From: an uncultured Caulobacterales bacterium
GTDB lineage: Bacteria; Pseudomonadota; Alphaproteobacteria; Caulobacterales; Maricaulaceae
Direction: 5' to 3'
DNA: 38,563 nucleotides
NCBI GenBank assembly: GCA_938003545.1
Contig: CALKXY010000016.1
Coordinates: 1-38,563 of the forward strand
Part shown: positions 26,397 through 35,395 of the stretch, one piece after another
How the letters are laid out: every line of letters begins with the position of its first letter
Numbering within the stretch: the stretch's first letter is position 1
Program-made: the position numbers and the translations under genes
The notes under the pieces: model-generated
Told to the model about the DNA's origin: nothing
Databases searched by the model: none
Seen by the model: only the letters and a program-made list of their open reading frames with translations

Positions 26397-27881
26397 CTAA
26401 AGCGCAATCCAAGCCGATTTCAGATTCAGATATTTATCAAAAGCATGAAGAGATTTATCGTGCCCATTTCCAGATTGCTTTACTCCGCCCAGCGGCATGG
26501 ATACTTCGGCCCCACCATAAGTATTCACATGAACAACCCCCGCTTTGAGCCTACGCGTGACCCTATGCGCTCGCGATAAATTAGACGTCCACAACGCAGA
26601 CGATAATCCAAAATCAGTGTCATTTGCTTTATGAATGGCCTCGTCTTCAGACGTGAATGTGGAAACGGCCAAGACGGGTCCGAAAACCTCCTTCTGGCAA
26701 AGATCGCTGGTCTGCGACACATGCGTGAAAATCGTCGGTTCCATATAAAAACCGCCGGTATCTTTGTGGAGTTGATGACCGCCTGTAACTAACTCACAGC
26801 CTTGCGTCTTTGCGCCATCCACAAATTCTAAATTCTGTTTGAGTTGAACGGCGGAGGTTACGGCCCCTATATCATTGTTCAAATCAAGCGGGTCTCCGAC
26901 CTTCAACGCCTCTGCGTGTTTGGCAACTTCACTGATAAAATCATCATGTATGCTCGCCTCAACGAGCAAACGGGACGCGGCGATACAAACCTGTCCCGAG
27001 TTCCTAAAGATCGCGCTCGCAGCAGTCTTGGCGGCCAAAGCGAGATTTTCCGTATCAGCAAAGACGACCTGAGGGGATTTCCCGCCAAGCTCTAGATAGA
27101 CACGTTTCAAATTGGACCGCGCAGAATATTCCAGCAATCGCCGACCGACCCCGCCAGACCCCGTAAAGACCAGTACGTCCACATCCATCGACAAAGCAAT
27201 CGCTTCACCGACAACGGAGCCCGCCCCCGTCACGACATTCAATACGCCAGGCGGCATACCTGCTTCGAGGGCAAGCGCAGACAATCGCAGCAATGACAGA
27301 GACGCAACCTCGGCAGGCTTTAATACGACTGTGTTACCTGCCGCCAAAGCAGGCGCTAGTTTCCACGCCCCAATCATCATTGGGAAATTCCACGGAACTA
27401 TAACGCCAACGACGCCTACAGGTTCTTTATGGATTAAGCCCAAACGATTAGGAGCAGTCGGCGCAATTTCGCCGTATAATTTATCTAAGCTTTCCGCGTA
27501 ATAACGGATTGTTCCAGCAGATGATCCTGGCTCTGCCTTTAGCGCCATACCTATCTCAGTCCCATTATCACGAACGCCCAAAACGGCGAGTTTCAGCGCT
27601 TCGGCTTCGACCAACTCCGCCCATTTCAACATAATTTTTTTACGGTCTTTGGGCGCCATGTCAGACCAGACACCTGAGTTAAAAGCCCGCCGTGCCGCGG
27701 AAACAGCTGAATTGGCATCTTCACGCGTACCCGCAGCCATTGTCGTGATTTTCTTGCCGTCAATCGGACTTATAACGTCAATCTCGCCCCCATCAGAGGC
27801 AGGAGCCGCTTTCCCGTCGATCAAATGAAACTGCGGCGAAATCGTTTGCGCTTTGATGTCATCAATAAGATTCTGTTTCAT
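26397..27881 (-). CDS. PuuC-like NAD(P)-dependent aldehyde dehydrogenase
   Basis: This 494-residue aldehyde dehydrogenase has PWNFP, the base Glu in YLELGGKSP (E264), the catalytic Cys in NSGQVCIA (C299) and KEVFGPV. Its C-terminal text (PLGGVKQSGNGHDKSLHAFDKYLNLKSAWIAL, described here by key motif SGNGHDKSLHA) is close to PuuC, the gamma-glutamyl-gamma-aminobutyraldehyde dehydrogenase. Such enzymes oxidise amino-aldehydes made by aminotransferases or amine oxidases. It diverges from the IclR gene and the aminotransferase operon, so the aminotransferase product is the natural substrate. The exact aldehyde is not known. Confidence 0.9.
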   Translation of the reverse strand: MKQNLIDDIKAQTISPQFHLIDGKAAPASDGGEIDVISPIDGKKITTMAAGTREDANSAVSAARRAFNSGVWSDMAPKDRKKIMLKWAELVEAEALKLAVLGVRDNGTEIGMALKAEPGSSAGTIRYYAESLDKLYGEIAPTAPNRLGLIHKEPVGVVGVIVPWNFPMMIGAWKLAPALAAGNTVVLKPAEVASLSLLRLSALALEAGMPPGVLNVVTGAGSVVGEAIALSMDVDVLVFTGSGGVGRRLLEYSARSNLKRVYLELGGKSPQVVFADTENLALAAKTAASAIFRNSGQVCIAASRLLVEASIHDDFISEVAKHAEALKVGDPLDLNNDIGAVTSAVQLKQNLEFVDGAKTQGCELVTGGHQLHKDTGGFYMEPTIFTHVSQTSDLCQKEVFGPVLAVSTFTSEDEAIHKANDTDFGLSSALWTSNLSRAHRVTRRLKAGVVHVNTYGGAEVSMPLGGVKQSGNGHDKSLHAFDKYLNLKSAWIAL

Positions 27882-27897
27882 AAAAATTTGCCTCGTC

Positions 27898-27914
27898 GGT
27901 TTAATTATTGAACC
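27898..27914. promoter_or_regulatory. Inverted repeat in the ALDH/IclR divergent promoter
   Basis: GGTTTAAT-T-ATTGAACC matches at 7 of 8 arm positions and lies 17 bp from the aldehyde dehydrogenase start, in the 106-bp space before the IclR gene. IclR regulators usually control themselves and a divergent operon through such sites. The sequence differs from the palindromes at 26337 and 36159. Confidence 0.45.
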
Positions 27915-27987
27915 AATGGCTCATTATATGATTGACAGGTGACACATAAATCCTCAATCTGCAAGTCAGATCAGAAGGCAAATCTTT

Positions 27988-28773
27988 ATGGGTACTGTTT
28001 CAAAAGCCATGTCTCTGCTGGCTTTATTTAACGAAAGTCGACTTGAGCTTGGCTTGAGTGACATTGCCCGTATTTCCAAAATGGACAAGGCAACCGCCCA
28101 CCGCGCCCTAAATGCGCTGCGTGATGCGGGCCTGCTAGAACAATTTGGCCCAGATAAACTTTACCGTATTGGCCCCGAAGTCCTGCGTCTCGCCAATGTG
28201 CGAGAGGCCGCCGTCCCGTTCCTTGCCAGTGCGCGCACAGCCGTTGAAGCCCTTAGTGATCAAACACATGAAACAGCGCATATCTCTCTTTTACGCGGGA
28301 AGAGCCTCATCAGTGTCGCGCATCACTACAGCCGCAAAAATGCGATTGGCATTATGATGGGGAGTGAAGATAGCCACCCGCTACATGCAACAAGCTCTGG
28401 TCTAGCAGTCTTAGCATTCTCCCCGACCAACTTTGTAAAGACGATCACTTCAAAACCTCTCACACGTCACACAGACCATACGATAACAGACCCAGATATT
28501 ATCAGAGACAGGCTAAGCGCCGTCCAAACTCAAGGTTACGCTGAGTCCGTTGGCGGGTTTGAAGAAGGCGTTCATTCCTTTTCCGCCCCCGTCTTTAATC
28601 GATCGGGGCAAGTCGTTGGCGCGATTTCAATAGCCGCCCCAACAACGCGTATATCCGAAGCGGATTCTCAAACTTTGCCCGCTCTTGTTATGAAGGCTGC
28701 CACTGACCTCACCCACGATACCGGCGGCGTCTTACCGCAGTCATTTTCAAAACTACTCTTAAAGGCGGCTTAA
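27988..28773 (+). CDS. IclR-family transcriptional regulator
   Basis: 261 residues. The N-terminal winged helix (about 1-65; VSKAMSLLALFNES, LSDIARISKMDKATAHRALNALRDAGLLEQ) is followed by the IclR effector domain (about 75-250; HETAHISLLRGKSLISV, LHATSSGLAVLAF, ESVGGFEEGVHSFSAPVFN, GAISIAAP). It probably senses an intermediate of amine breakdown and controls the divergent aldehyde dehydrogenase gene and the co-directional aminotransferase-sulfatase pair, which begins 35 bp downstream. AGAAGG supports the start. Ligand and sign of control are unknown. Confidence 0.93.
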   Translation: MGTVSKAMSLLALFNESRLELGLSDIARISKMDKATAHRALNALRDAGLLEQFGPDKLYRIGPEVLRLANVREAAVPFLASARTAVEALSDQTHETAHISLLRGKSLISVAHHYSRKNAIGIMMGSEDSHPLHATSSGLAVLAFSPTNFVKTITSKPLTRHTDHTITDPDIIRDRLSAVQTQGYAESVGGFEEGVHSFSAPVFNRSGQVVGAISIAAPTTRISEADSQTLPALVMKAATDLTHDTGGVLPQSFSKLLLKAA

Positions 28774-28808
28774 TCCGCATCATAAATACAAACCCTAAGG
28801 ATCGTGCC

Positions 28809-30161
28809 ATGCGAGACAATAATTTCTTAAAAGCCAATAATGCCCGTTCTGTTTGGCACCCAATGGCGCATCCCGGCGACAGTCTGAAAAACCCACCAAC
28901 CATAGTGACGGGCGGACAAGGCGTGCGGATTACGGATATTGATGGCCACGAAGTTGTAGATGGCGTTGGCGGACTTTGGAATGTCAACTTGGGCTATTCC
29001 TGCGACCCAATCAAAGAGGCCATCGCAAAGCAACTGGAATCCCTGCCCTATTATTCCATTTTTCGCGGCACGAGCAATGATGCCGTCATTGAATTGTCAG
29101 AAGAGCTAAGAGACTTCTTTGAGCCAGACGGCCTGTCCCGCGCCTTTTACACCTCTGGCGGCTCGGATAGTGTTGAGACCGCGCTACGTCTCTCTCGGCA
29201 ATATCACAAAATCAAAGGTCATCCGGGACGCGTGAAATTCCTGAGCTTGAAATATGGCTATCACGGCACACATTTTGGCGCGGCTTCGGTCAATGGCAAC
29301 GCTAAATTCCGTACGGCCTATGAGCCACTTATGGCGGGCTGCCATCATATTCCGGCCCCGTTTACATATCATAATCCGTTCAATGAAACCGACCCTGAAA
29401 AACTGGCGCAACTTTGCCTAAACGCCTTAGAGGCTGAAATCGCGTTTCAGGGCGCAAACACAATTGCGGCTTTTGTTATGGAGCCTGTCTTGGGCGCTGG
29501 CGGCGTTATTGTACCTCACAAGAGCTTCATGCCAGGCGTTCGGGAGATATGCTCTAAACACGGCATCTTACTTATCGCCGATGAGGTTATCACAGCTTTT
29601 GGCAGGACAGGCAGTTGGACGGGGTCACGTCACTGGGGCATGAAACCAGATTTCCTATGCTCCGCCAAAGCCATTACAAATGGGTTCTTCCCGTTCGGTG
29701 CTGTGATGATTTCAGATGAAGTCGCGGAGGCTTTTGAAACAGATAAGACAGGAGCCGCCGCAATTGGCCATGGCTATACCTATTCAGGTCACCCGGTTGG
29801 GGCCGCTGCTGCCCTCGCCTGTCTTCGCGAGACAAAGCGCCTGAAGGTCAATGAAAATGCGGCCGCACGCGGTAAAGAATTACTGGCTGGGTTACATACA
29901 CTCTCTGATAAATATGAGATTATTGGGAATGTTCGCGGCGAAGGCTTGATGTGCGCAGCTGAACTCGTGTCAGATCGTGAGACGAAAAAGCCACTCGACA
30001 AACCGACCATCGGGACCATCGCAAAGACAGCCTATGAAACGGGGGCCATGATCCGGGTGTCCGGTAATAATATCATCATCTCGCCGCCTTTGGTTCTCAC
30101 CTCTGCAGATGTCCAAACATTGTTGACCAGCTTAGATGCTGGCTTTGCCGCAGTTCAGTAG
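28809..30161 (+). CDS. Class III (omega-amino acid/amine:pyruvate) aminotransferase
   Basis: 450 residues with fold-type I, class III signatures: DGVGGLWNVNLGY, FYTSGGSDSVETALR, YGYHGTHFGAAS, the PLP-ring Asp in LLIADEVITAFGRTG (D258), and the Schiff-base Lys in CSAKAITNG (K287). TYSGHPVGAAAAL and RVSGNNIIISPPL are close to putrescine/beta-alanine:pyruvate transaminases such as SpuC. It would turn a terminal amine into an aldehyde, then oxidised by the divergent PuuC-like enzyme. It is followed after 12 bp by a sulfatase gene on the same strand, an unusual pairing. AAGGA precedes the start. Confidence 0.92.
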   Translation: MRDNNFLKANNARSVWHPMAHPGDSLKNPPTIVTGGQGVRITDIDGHEVVDGVGGLWNVNLGYSCDPIKEAIAKQLESLPYYSIFRGTSNDAVIELSEELRDFFEPDGLSRAFYTSGGSDSVETALRLSRQYHKIKGHPGRVKFLSLKYGYHGTHFGAASVNGNAKFRTAYEPLMAGCHHIPAPFTYHNPFNETDPEKLAQLCLNALEAEIAFQGANTIAAFVMEPVLGAGGVIVPHKSFMPGVREICSKHGILLIADEVITAFGRTGSWTGSRHWGMKPDFLCSAKAITNGFFPFGAVMISDEVAEAFETDKTGAAAIGHGYTYSGHPVGAAAALACLRETKRLKVNENAAARGKELLAGLHTLSDKYEIIGNVRGEGLMCAAELVSDRETKKPLDKPTIGTIAKTAYETGAMIRVSGNNIIISPPLVLTSADVQTLLTSLDAGFAAVQ

Positions 30162-30173
30162 AGGGCCGAAATC

Positions 30174-31904
30174 ATGGTAAAGCAGATATTTGGTGGAACA
30201 ATAAAGCACTCTCTGACCCTAGCGGTTGCGATGGGCACGGCGGCGTGCGCGCCCAGTGAGAAGACAGATCAAACACCAGTAACATATGCCCCACCCGCAT
30301 CAGCAGAACGTCCCAATATCTTGGTCATCGTCACCGACGACATGGGCATGGCCGACTTGGGCAGTTTTGGGAGCGAAATTGAAACGCCCCATCTGGACAA
30401 GTTGAGCTATGACGGCATTCGGTTGACTAATTTTTACGCGTCTCCAGTTTGTTCAGTGACGCGTGCAAAGCTACTAACAGGAGTAGATTCTCACAAAGCG
30501 GGCCTCGGTAATATGGCGGAAGACATGGCCGACAATCAAAGTGGGCAGCCAGGCTATGAGGGTTACCTGAACACGGATGTCGTGACGATTGCCAGCCTGC
30601 TAAAAGACTCCGGCTACAACACCTATTTATCCGGCAAATGGCATTTGGGCATGACTGCGGAAACAGCACCCTCGCAACGAGGCTTTGAACGCAGCTTCAC
30701 GCTACTCTCTGGCGGAGCCAGCCATTTCAGTGATATGCTGCCCGCCTACCATCCTGACCCAAAAGCCGTAGCACCCTACCGCAGGAATGGCGAGAAACTT
30801 GAAAAACTGCCCGAAGGCTTTGAATATTCAACGCAATTTTATGTCGATGAATTAATCGACCATATCGAAGCAGATGAAGATGAAGACAAACCCTTCTTTG
30901 CGGTCCTAGGCTATACTGCTCCGCATTGGCCGCTACAGGCACCTGACGCCACAATCGCGAAATATAAAGGGCGTTACGACAAAGGCGCGGACCACCTTCG
31001 CAAGGCACGCCTTAAACGCCAAAAACAGCTAGGTATTATGCCGCTAGATGCTGAGGAAAATACGGCGCCCCCCAAAGGTAAGGATTGGACGACATTAAGC
31101 GCATCTGAAAAAGCGACCGAAATTCGCGCCATGGAAATATATGCCGCCATGATTGATGAAATCGATCAGCATACGGGCCGCCTTATCCAAACGTTGAAAA
31201 GTAAAGGCGAATTTGACAATACGATGATCATCTTCCTGTCCGATAATGGGGCGGAAGGTCACGATATGGAAGAAACATGGCCTGCCGATAAATACCCAAA
31301 AATTCGAGCCAATATAGATTCCAAACATGACTTTAGCTTTGAGAATATGGGACGACCTAACTCTTATGTTTTCTACGGCCCCAATTGGGCACGAGCTGGC
31401 GCGCCAAGTTTTCGTATGCATAAGGGCTTCCCGACCGAAGGCGGCATAAGAGTGCCTGCCTTCGTGCATTACAAAGGATTTGAGCAAGAAGTTGTTTCAA
31501 ATCGGTTTTTCAATCTGCAAGATATTGCGCCGACGATTCTGGATGTAGCAAACGTAGATCACCCCGCCCCGATGTATAAAGGCCGCACCGTGCACGCAAT
31601 GACAGGTCAGTCTCTAGTGCCAATTTTCACGGATGCCGAGGCGCTCGTAAAGAACGGACATCGCCTTTACGCGGGTGAAGTCTTGGGAAAATACTTCATC
31701 CGTAAAGGACCTTGGAAGATGGTGAACATGCCTCCACCAGCAGGAACGGGTGAATGGCAACTTTATAATATAGAAACCGACATTTCGGAGAAAAATGATT
31801 TGTCTGCGCAAAGCCCGGAGATCAAAAGCGATCTCATTACAGAATGGGATAACTACGTTAAAGCTAATGGCGTTATCCTACCTGACTGGGTTTCAGGGTA
31901 TTAG
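30174..31904 (+). CDS. Family S1 sulfatase lipoprotein, AtsA-like, with unusual CSVTR site
   Basis: 576 residues. Lipobox TAAC (C25). The fold starts at NILVIVTDDMGMADLGSFG, the metal-ligand text, and continues to SGKWHLGM and LSDNGAEGHDMEE. The text around the nucleophile (SPVCSVTRAKLLTGVDSHKAGLGNMAED) resembles arylsulfatase AtsA. The FGly motif there is normally C-x-P/A-x-R, but here it reads C-S-V-T-R (C93), with Val at the third position. Maturation or activity could be altered. It lies 12 bp after the aminotransferase and so probably belongs to the amine operon, suggesting desulfation of a nitrogen compound rather than of the galactan. Confidence 0.9.
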   Translation: MVKQIFGGTIKHSLTLAVAMGTAACAPSEKTDQTPVTYAPPASAERPNILVIVTDDMGMADLGSFGSEIETPHLDKLSYDGIRLTNFYASPVCSVTRAKLLTGVDSHKAGLGNMAEDMADNQSGQPGYEGYLNTDVVTIASLLKDSGYNTYLSGKWHLGMTAETAPSQRGFERSFTLLSGGASHFSDMLPAYHPDPKAVAPYRRNGEKLEKLPEGFEYSTQFYVDELIDHIEADEDEDKPFFAVLGYTAPHWPLQAPDATIAKYKGRYDKGADHLRKARLKRQKQLGIMPLDAEENTAPPKGKDWTTLSASEKATEIRAMEIYAAMIDEIDQHTGRLIQTLKSKGEFDNTMIIFLSDNGAEGHDMEETWPADKYPKIRANIDSKHDFSFENMGRPNSYVFYGPNWARAGAPSFRMHKGFPTEGGIRVPAFVHYKGFEQEVVSNRFFNLQDIAPTILDVANVDHPAPMYKGRTVHAMTGQSLVPIFTDAEALVKNGHRLYAGEVLGKYFIRKGPWKMVNMPPPAGTGEWQLYNIETDISEKNDLSAQSPEIKSDLITEWDNYVKANGVILPDWVSGY

Positions 31905-31970
31905 TATTAGAGTAACCAAATCGCCGATGAACAGGCGTCACAGAAGATGTTATCGCTGAAACCATAAAAC

Positions 31971-31987
31971 ACCCTCCACAGGGAGGT
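31971..31987 (+). other. Short stem-loop downstream of sulfatase 2
   Basis: ACCCTCC-ACA-GGGAGGT can form a 7-bp stem with a 3-nt loop, 66 bp after the sulfatase stop. No T-run follows, so it is not a classic intrinsic terminator. It may protect the 3' end of the operon mRNA or assist termination. The rest of 31905-32134 shows no gene. Confidence 0.35.
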
Positions 31988-32134
31988 TATACCTGCGTCC
32001 GTCTTGGCGGGGCCTGTGACCGTCACAAATCTTTATTGAAAACTCTACGACTACTTTTTTAAAACGAGTAAGAGGCTGGCAGACCTAAACCCTTTACTGC
32101 TCGCCCACCCTAAAACCAAACCTTCCTTAGGCAT

Positions 32135-32163
32135 AAAAAAACCCAGACATTCGTCTGGGTTTT
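32135..32163 (-). terminator. Rho-independent terminator of the second TonB receptor
   Basis: Stem ACCCAGAC (32141-32148) with GTCTGGGT (32153-32160), loop ATTC, followed on the minus strand by seven T. It lies 24 bp past the receptor stop. Flanking A and T runs could also let it stop transcripts from the convergent sulfatase operon. Confidence 0.9.
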
Positions 32164-32187
32164 CAAAGTTTAAATATCTAAAGCGAT

Positions 32188-34635
32188 TTAGAACTTGCCG
32201 CTTACCGTAATACCATACGTACTTGGGCGAGCATAAACATCATTGATAAAGGGTGCTGGCGCGCCTGCAACGTCAAGCGAGTAAACACGATACTCAGTGT
32301 TCGTCACATTTCGCACCCAACCTGCAACCGTAATGTCATTCTCAAGGGCGTAAGCGATGCGTACATTTCCTACGAAATACCCGTCCTCTTCAGCTGAAGC
32401 AGGGTTCGTTACCTCTAAGAATTGCGACCCATTGTAGTTACCATCGACCTGAAAGGATAATTCACCACTGCCGATTTCAAATCCATATCTCGCAAGACCG
32501 TTTAAAGACACTGAAGGCGCATTTGGAAGCTCTGTATCAATGACGGAGCCATTTGGCGTCACAATCCCTTTGACTTCACTGTCAATGAAAGAACCACCAA
32601 AGAGAAAATCTAAGCCTTCTGCTGGGTTCAAGGCTAATTCGAACTCCGCACCCAATACTGACGCATCATTATTGGTGATGTTTTGTACAAAGTTTGTGAG
32701 AGAGAAGGCCTGGTAATCATCATAGTCATAATAGAAAGCAGCCGCGTTAAACCGACCGATACCATTGGCAAAGGAGTGTTTGAAACCAGCCTCATATGAC
32801 CACAGTGTTTCCTCGGTGTGCGCAAGACTTTCAATACCATTAGCACGTGCCGAATCTGGGAAGTTAGGCGCAGCCCAATTACCACCTTTTGTCCCGCGAT
32901 TAATACCCGCGTATAAGAGAGAGCCAGCATTCGTTGTATATTCTAGCTGCAATTTACCAGCCCAATCCGTGTATTCAAAGTTAGCACTTGGATCAGCTGC
33001 ATCATCGGCGCAGCGCGTGTCTACTTCAACAGAATAGCAAATTGGCGCGAAACCAGACAAGAATGTTGCAGGCACGGGCTGCTCTGGGAAATCCGGGAAA
33101 TCCGATCCATCAGCAATTTGCAGAACATCAATAACTGGAGCATTCGCCCCGCCAACGCCTGAGGCAAGATTTGAAACCGTTGGATCAACCTCTTGATATC
33201 GAATGAATGAGTTGAATGTCTTATCGTCATTTACAATGCGCAAACCTGCAACGAGTTTGAGGTTATCCGAAAGTGCGTAATCACCTTGAGCGAATACCGA
33301 AATTGACTTTGCATCAAGATCAAAGTCGCTTCTTGCTTGCGACGTAAAGCCTTGGCCCACACCAGGGTTAAAGGTGTCTGGATTTGTAAAGAGCGCAGCG
33401 AGTCCCTCAACAAGGGCAAAGTTGTTTTGCTGAATGTCTAAGTAAAAACCACCTGCCTGCCATGACAGTTTTTCGGTATCACCAGAAAACCTTATCTCTT
33501 GCGAGAATTGTTTGAAGTCTGAGTTGGTCGCGAAGTTAAAGACACCGAGTGAATTAAAGTCGTCAAAGGCTGGCCCAAACCCAATGATATCTCCAACTGT
33601 TAAATTCCGCCCTTCTGAATCCTCAAAGTAATACTTATCCATTTCCTGATAATTGGTTATGGACGTTAGCTTAACGGAGTCATTGAAATTATGCTCCACC
33701 TTGGCCGTTAAACCGAATATTTCGCGGTCAAACCGGCCTTGCGCATCTGATGAATGTGAAAATGGATCTGCAGGTGTTCCAACTGCGATACCTAAACCCG
33801 TCGTCGGATCTTGTGCCGCTTCTACACGTACATATGCTCCCGTTGGAACATCACTATCTTTTGACCAATAAGGATTAAGCAAAAGCGTCGTTGAGGCCCC
33901 AGCATCTATTTCCAGAAAGGCCTTAGCCGCGGTTGAGTTCTTACCATAAGCGTCTCTAACATCTGGATTTGTAGACTCCAAATAACCATCCTCTTTGGTG
34001 TCGACAGCCGCAATCCTGGCACGAATATTATCGGTGATAGGGCCACTTATTGACGCCTCGACTTCATGGTAATTGTAAGAGCCAAAAGAAGCTGAACCGC
34101 GAGCTTCAAATTCTTCTGTTGGTTTGCGGCTGATGTAATGGATAAGGCCGCCCGTCGCATTCCGCCCATAAAGCGTGCCCTGCGGACCTTTTAGAACTTC
34201 AACTCTGTCAACATCATAAATCGGCTGATTTTGCGCACCAAGGGCACTGACATAACCGTCGTCAATGTAGACAGCGATAGGACCTTCAAGATTATCAGCA
34301 AAGCTGTTCTGTGAAACGCCACGAATGTTGTAGACTGTGATCGTTGGAGAAAATTCATAAAGCTGCAAGCCAGGCGTCTGATAAACGATGTCAGTGGTGT
34401 TCTGAAATCCTAAAGCTTCAATCTGCTCACCTGAGTATGCCGTAACCGCAATACCGACGCTTTGTAGGCTTTGTTCTTTTTTCTGAGCTGTAACAATGAT
34501 TTCATCCGTTACAATTTGCGCCTGCGCAATCCCGGCACTACCGACCAATGCTGACGTCATCAATAAAGACAAAACTCTTTTTTTATTCAATGACTTAGAT
34601 TGCCTGTAATTGTTATTACTTATTATTGTAGACAT
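32188..34635 (-). CDS. TonB-dependent outer-membrane receptor (siderophore/vitamin-type architecture)
   Basis: 815 residues. Signal peptide ends at IAQA-Q (about residue 39). TonB box DEIIVTAQKKEQSL and a plug with YQTPGLQLYEFSP, YIDDGYVSALGAQNQPIYDVDRVEVLKGPQGTLYGRNATGG (key text VLKGPQGTLYGRN) follow. A 22-strand barrel ends in YGITVSGKF. This shorter class is common in sphingomonads and Hyphomonadales and may take up small hydrophobic or charged organics as well as iron complexes. It stands alone between terminators and is preceded by two inverted repeats, with a MarR gene 150 bp upstream on the same strand. AAGGGG precedes the ATG. The substrate is unknown. Confidence 0.93.
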   Translation of the reverse strand: MSTIISNNNYRQSKSLNKKRVLSLLMTSALVGSAGIAQAQIVTDEIIVTAQKKEQSLQSVGIAVTAYSGEQIEALGFQNTTDIVYQTPGLQLYEFSPTITVYNIRGVSQNSFADNLEGPIAVYIDDGYVSALGAQNQPIYDVDRVEVLKGPQGTLYGRNATGGLIHYISRKPTEEFEARGSASFGSYNYHEVEASISGPITDNIRARIAAVDTKEDGYLESTNPDVRDAYGKNSTAAKAFLEIDAGASTTLLLNPYWSKDSDVPTGAYVRVEAAQDPTTGLGIAVGTPADPFSHSSDAQGRFDREIFGLTAKVEHNFNDSVKLTSITNYQEMDKYYFEDSEGRNLTVGDIIGFGPAFDDFNSLGVFNFATNSDFKQFSQEIRFSGDTEKLSWQAGGFYLDIQQNNFALVEGLAALFTNPDTFNPGVGQGFTSQARSDFDLDAKSISVFAQGDYALSDNLKLVAGLRIVNDDKTFNSFIRYQEVDPTVSNLASGVGGANAPVIDVLQIADGSDFPDFPEQPVPATFLSGFAPICYSVEVDTRCADDAADPSANFEYTDWAGKLQLEYTTNAGSLLYAGINRGTKGGNWAAPNFPDSARANGIESLAHTEETLWSYEAGFKHSFANGIGRFNAAAFYYDYDDYQAFSLTNFVQNITNNDASVLGAEFELALNPAEGLDFLFGGSFIDSEVKGIVTPNGSVIDTELPNAPSVSLNGLARYGFEIGSGELSFQVDGNYNGSQFLEVTNPASAEEDGYFVGNVRIAYALENDITVAGWVRNVTNTEYRVYSLDVAGAPAPFINDVYARPSTYGITVSGKF

Positions 34636-34650
34636 AGCTAATTTCCCCTT

Positions 34651-34692
34651 AGTATTGTTTCACACGATACTAATTAACTTAAAACAAGTTAA
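34651..34692 (-). promoter_or_regulatory. Two inverted repeats in the receptor promoter, candidate MarR operators
   Basis: AGTATTG-7 bp-CGATACT (34651-34671; 6 of 7 match) and a perfect TTAACTT-AAAAC-AAGTTAA (34674-34692) lie side by side, immediately upstream of the receptor ribosome-binding site. MarR proteins bind palindromes of this size, and a MarR gene lies next to them. Binding is not shown. Confidence 0.45.
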
Positions 34693-34784
34693 CACGCAAG
34701 CCCATTGAGGCCTCCATCAGGGAAAATGGAATTACGTTGCAATAATACAACAACAGATCAGATTAGGCCGGAGGCATGTCTCGA

Positions 34785-35261
34785 CTAAAAGTCGATGGAA
34801 TTTTCCGTGCGCGTATGCAGCTTGCTCAATATGCTATGCAGAGCGACCTGTTCCGCCGGACTTAGAGCATCCATAAGCCAGTTTTCCCGGCGTATAGCCT
34901 CAGGTACGATTTCCTCGCACATCTCCCGCCCCTTTTGAGACAGTCCTAGCATTTTGCGACGACCATCATCTGGATTATCCACGACAGTCACAAGCCCCAT
35001 ATCCGATAGGCGCCTTTGCGCTCGACTTACGCGCGCTTTATCCATTGAGGTTTTCGCTACGATTTCATTTGGCGCGAGACTTCCATCTCTTTCCAACGTG
35101 ACCAAAATTCGCCAATCTGGAATTTGGAGTCCATATTTTTCATCAAATATCTTACCGACCATATATGAAACGCGGTTAGCAATAACCGCCAATTCAAAAG
35201 GCAAAAAGGTATCCAAGTTCAGGCTAGGGCTTTTAGACTTAGACTTGTCTTGAAGTGGCAT
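34785..35261 (-). CDS. MarR-family transcriptional regulator
   Basis: 158 residues, the usual MarR length. The winged helix spans about 50-115 (PDWRILVTLERDGSLAPNEIVAKTSMDKARVSRAQRRLSDMGLV, and wing DNPDDGRRKMLGLSQKGREM), flanked by dimerisation helices. MarR proteins usually repress neighbouring genes until a small, often aromatic or carboxylic, ligand binds. It lies upstream of the second TonB receptor on the same strand, which it may control through the repeats at 34651-34692. AAGGAAT precedes the start. Confidence 0.92.
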   Translation of the reverse strand: MPLQDKSKSKSPSLNLDTFLPFELAVIANRVSYMVGKIFDEKYGLQIPDWRILVTLERDGSLAPNEIVAKTSMDKARVSRAQRRLSDMGLVTVVDNPDDGRRKMLGLSQKGREMCEEIVPEAIRRENWLMDALSPAEQVALHSILSKLHTRTENSIDF

Positions 35262-35395
35262 AGATCGGATTCCTTATCAGCCTCACAATCATATCCACTA
35301 GACTAACAAAATCAATATAGCACAATCGCAACAGACAATATGACTATATTTCAAAACATAAAAGACCACACCATCATAAAGACCGTAGTTTTACA

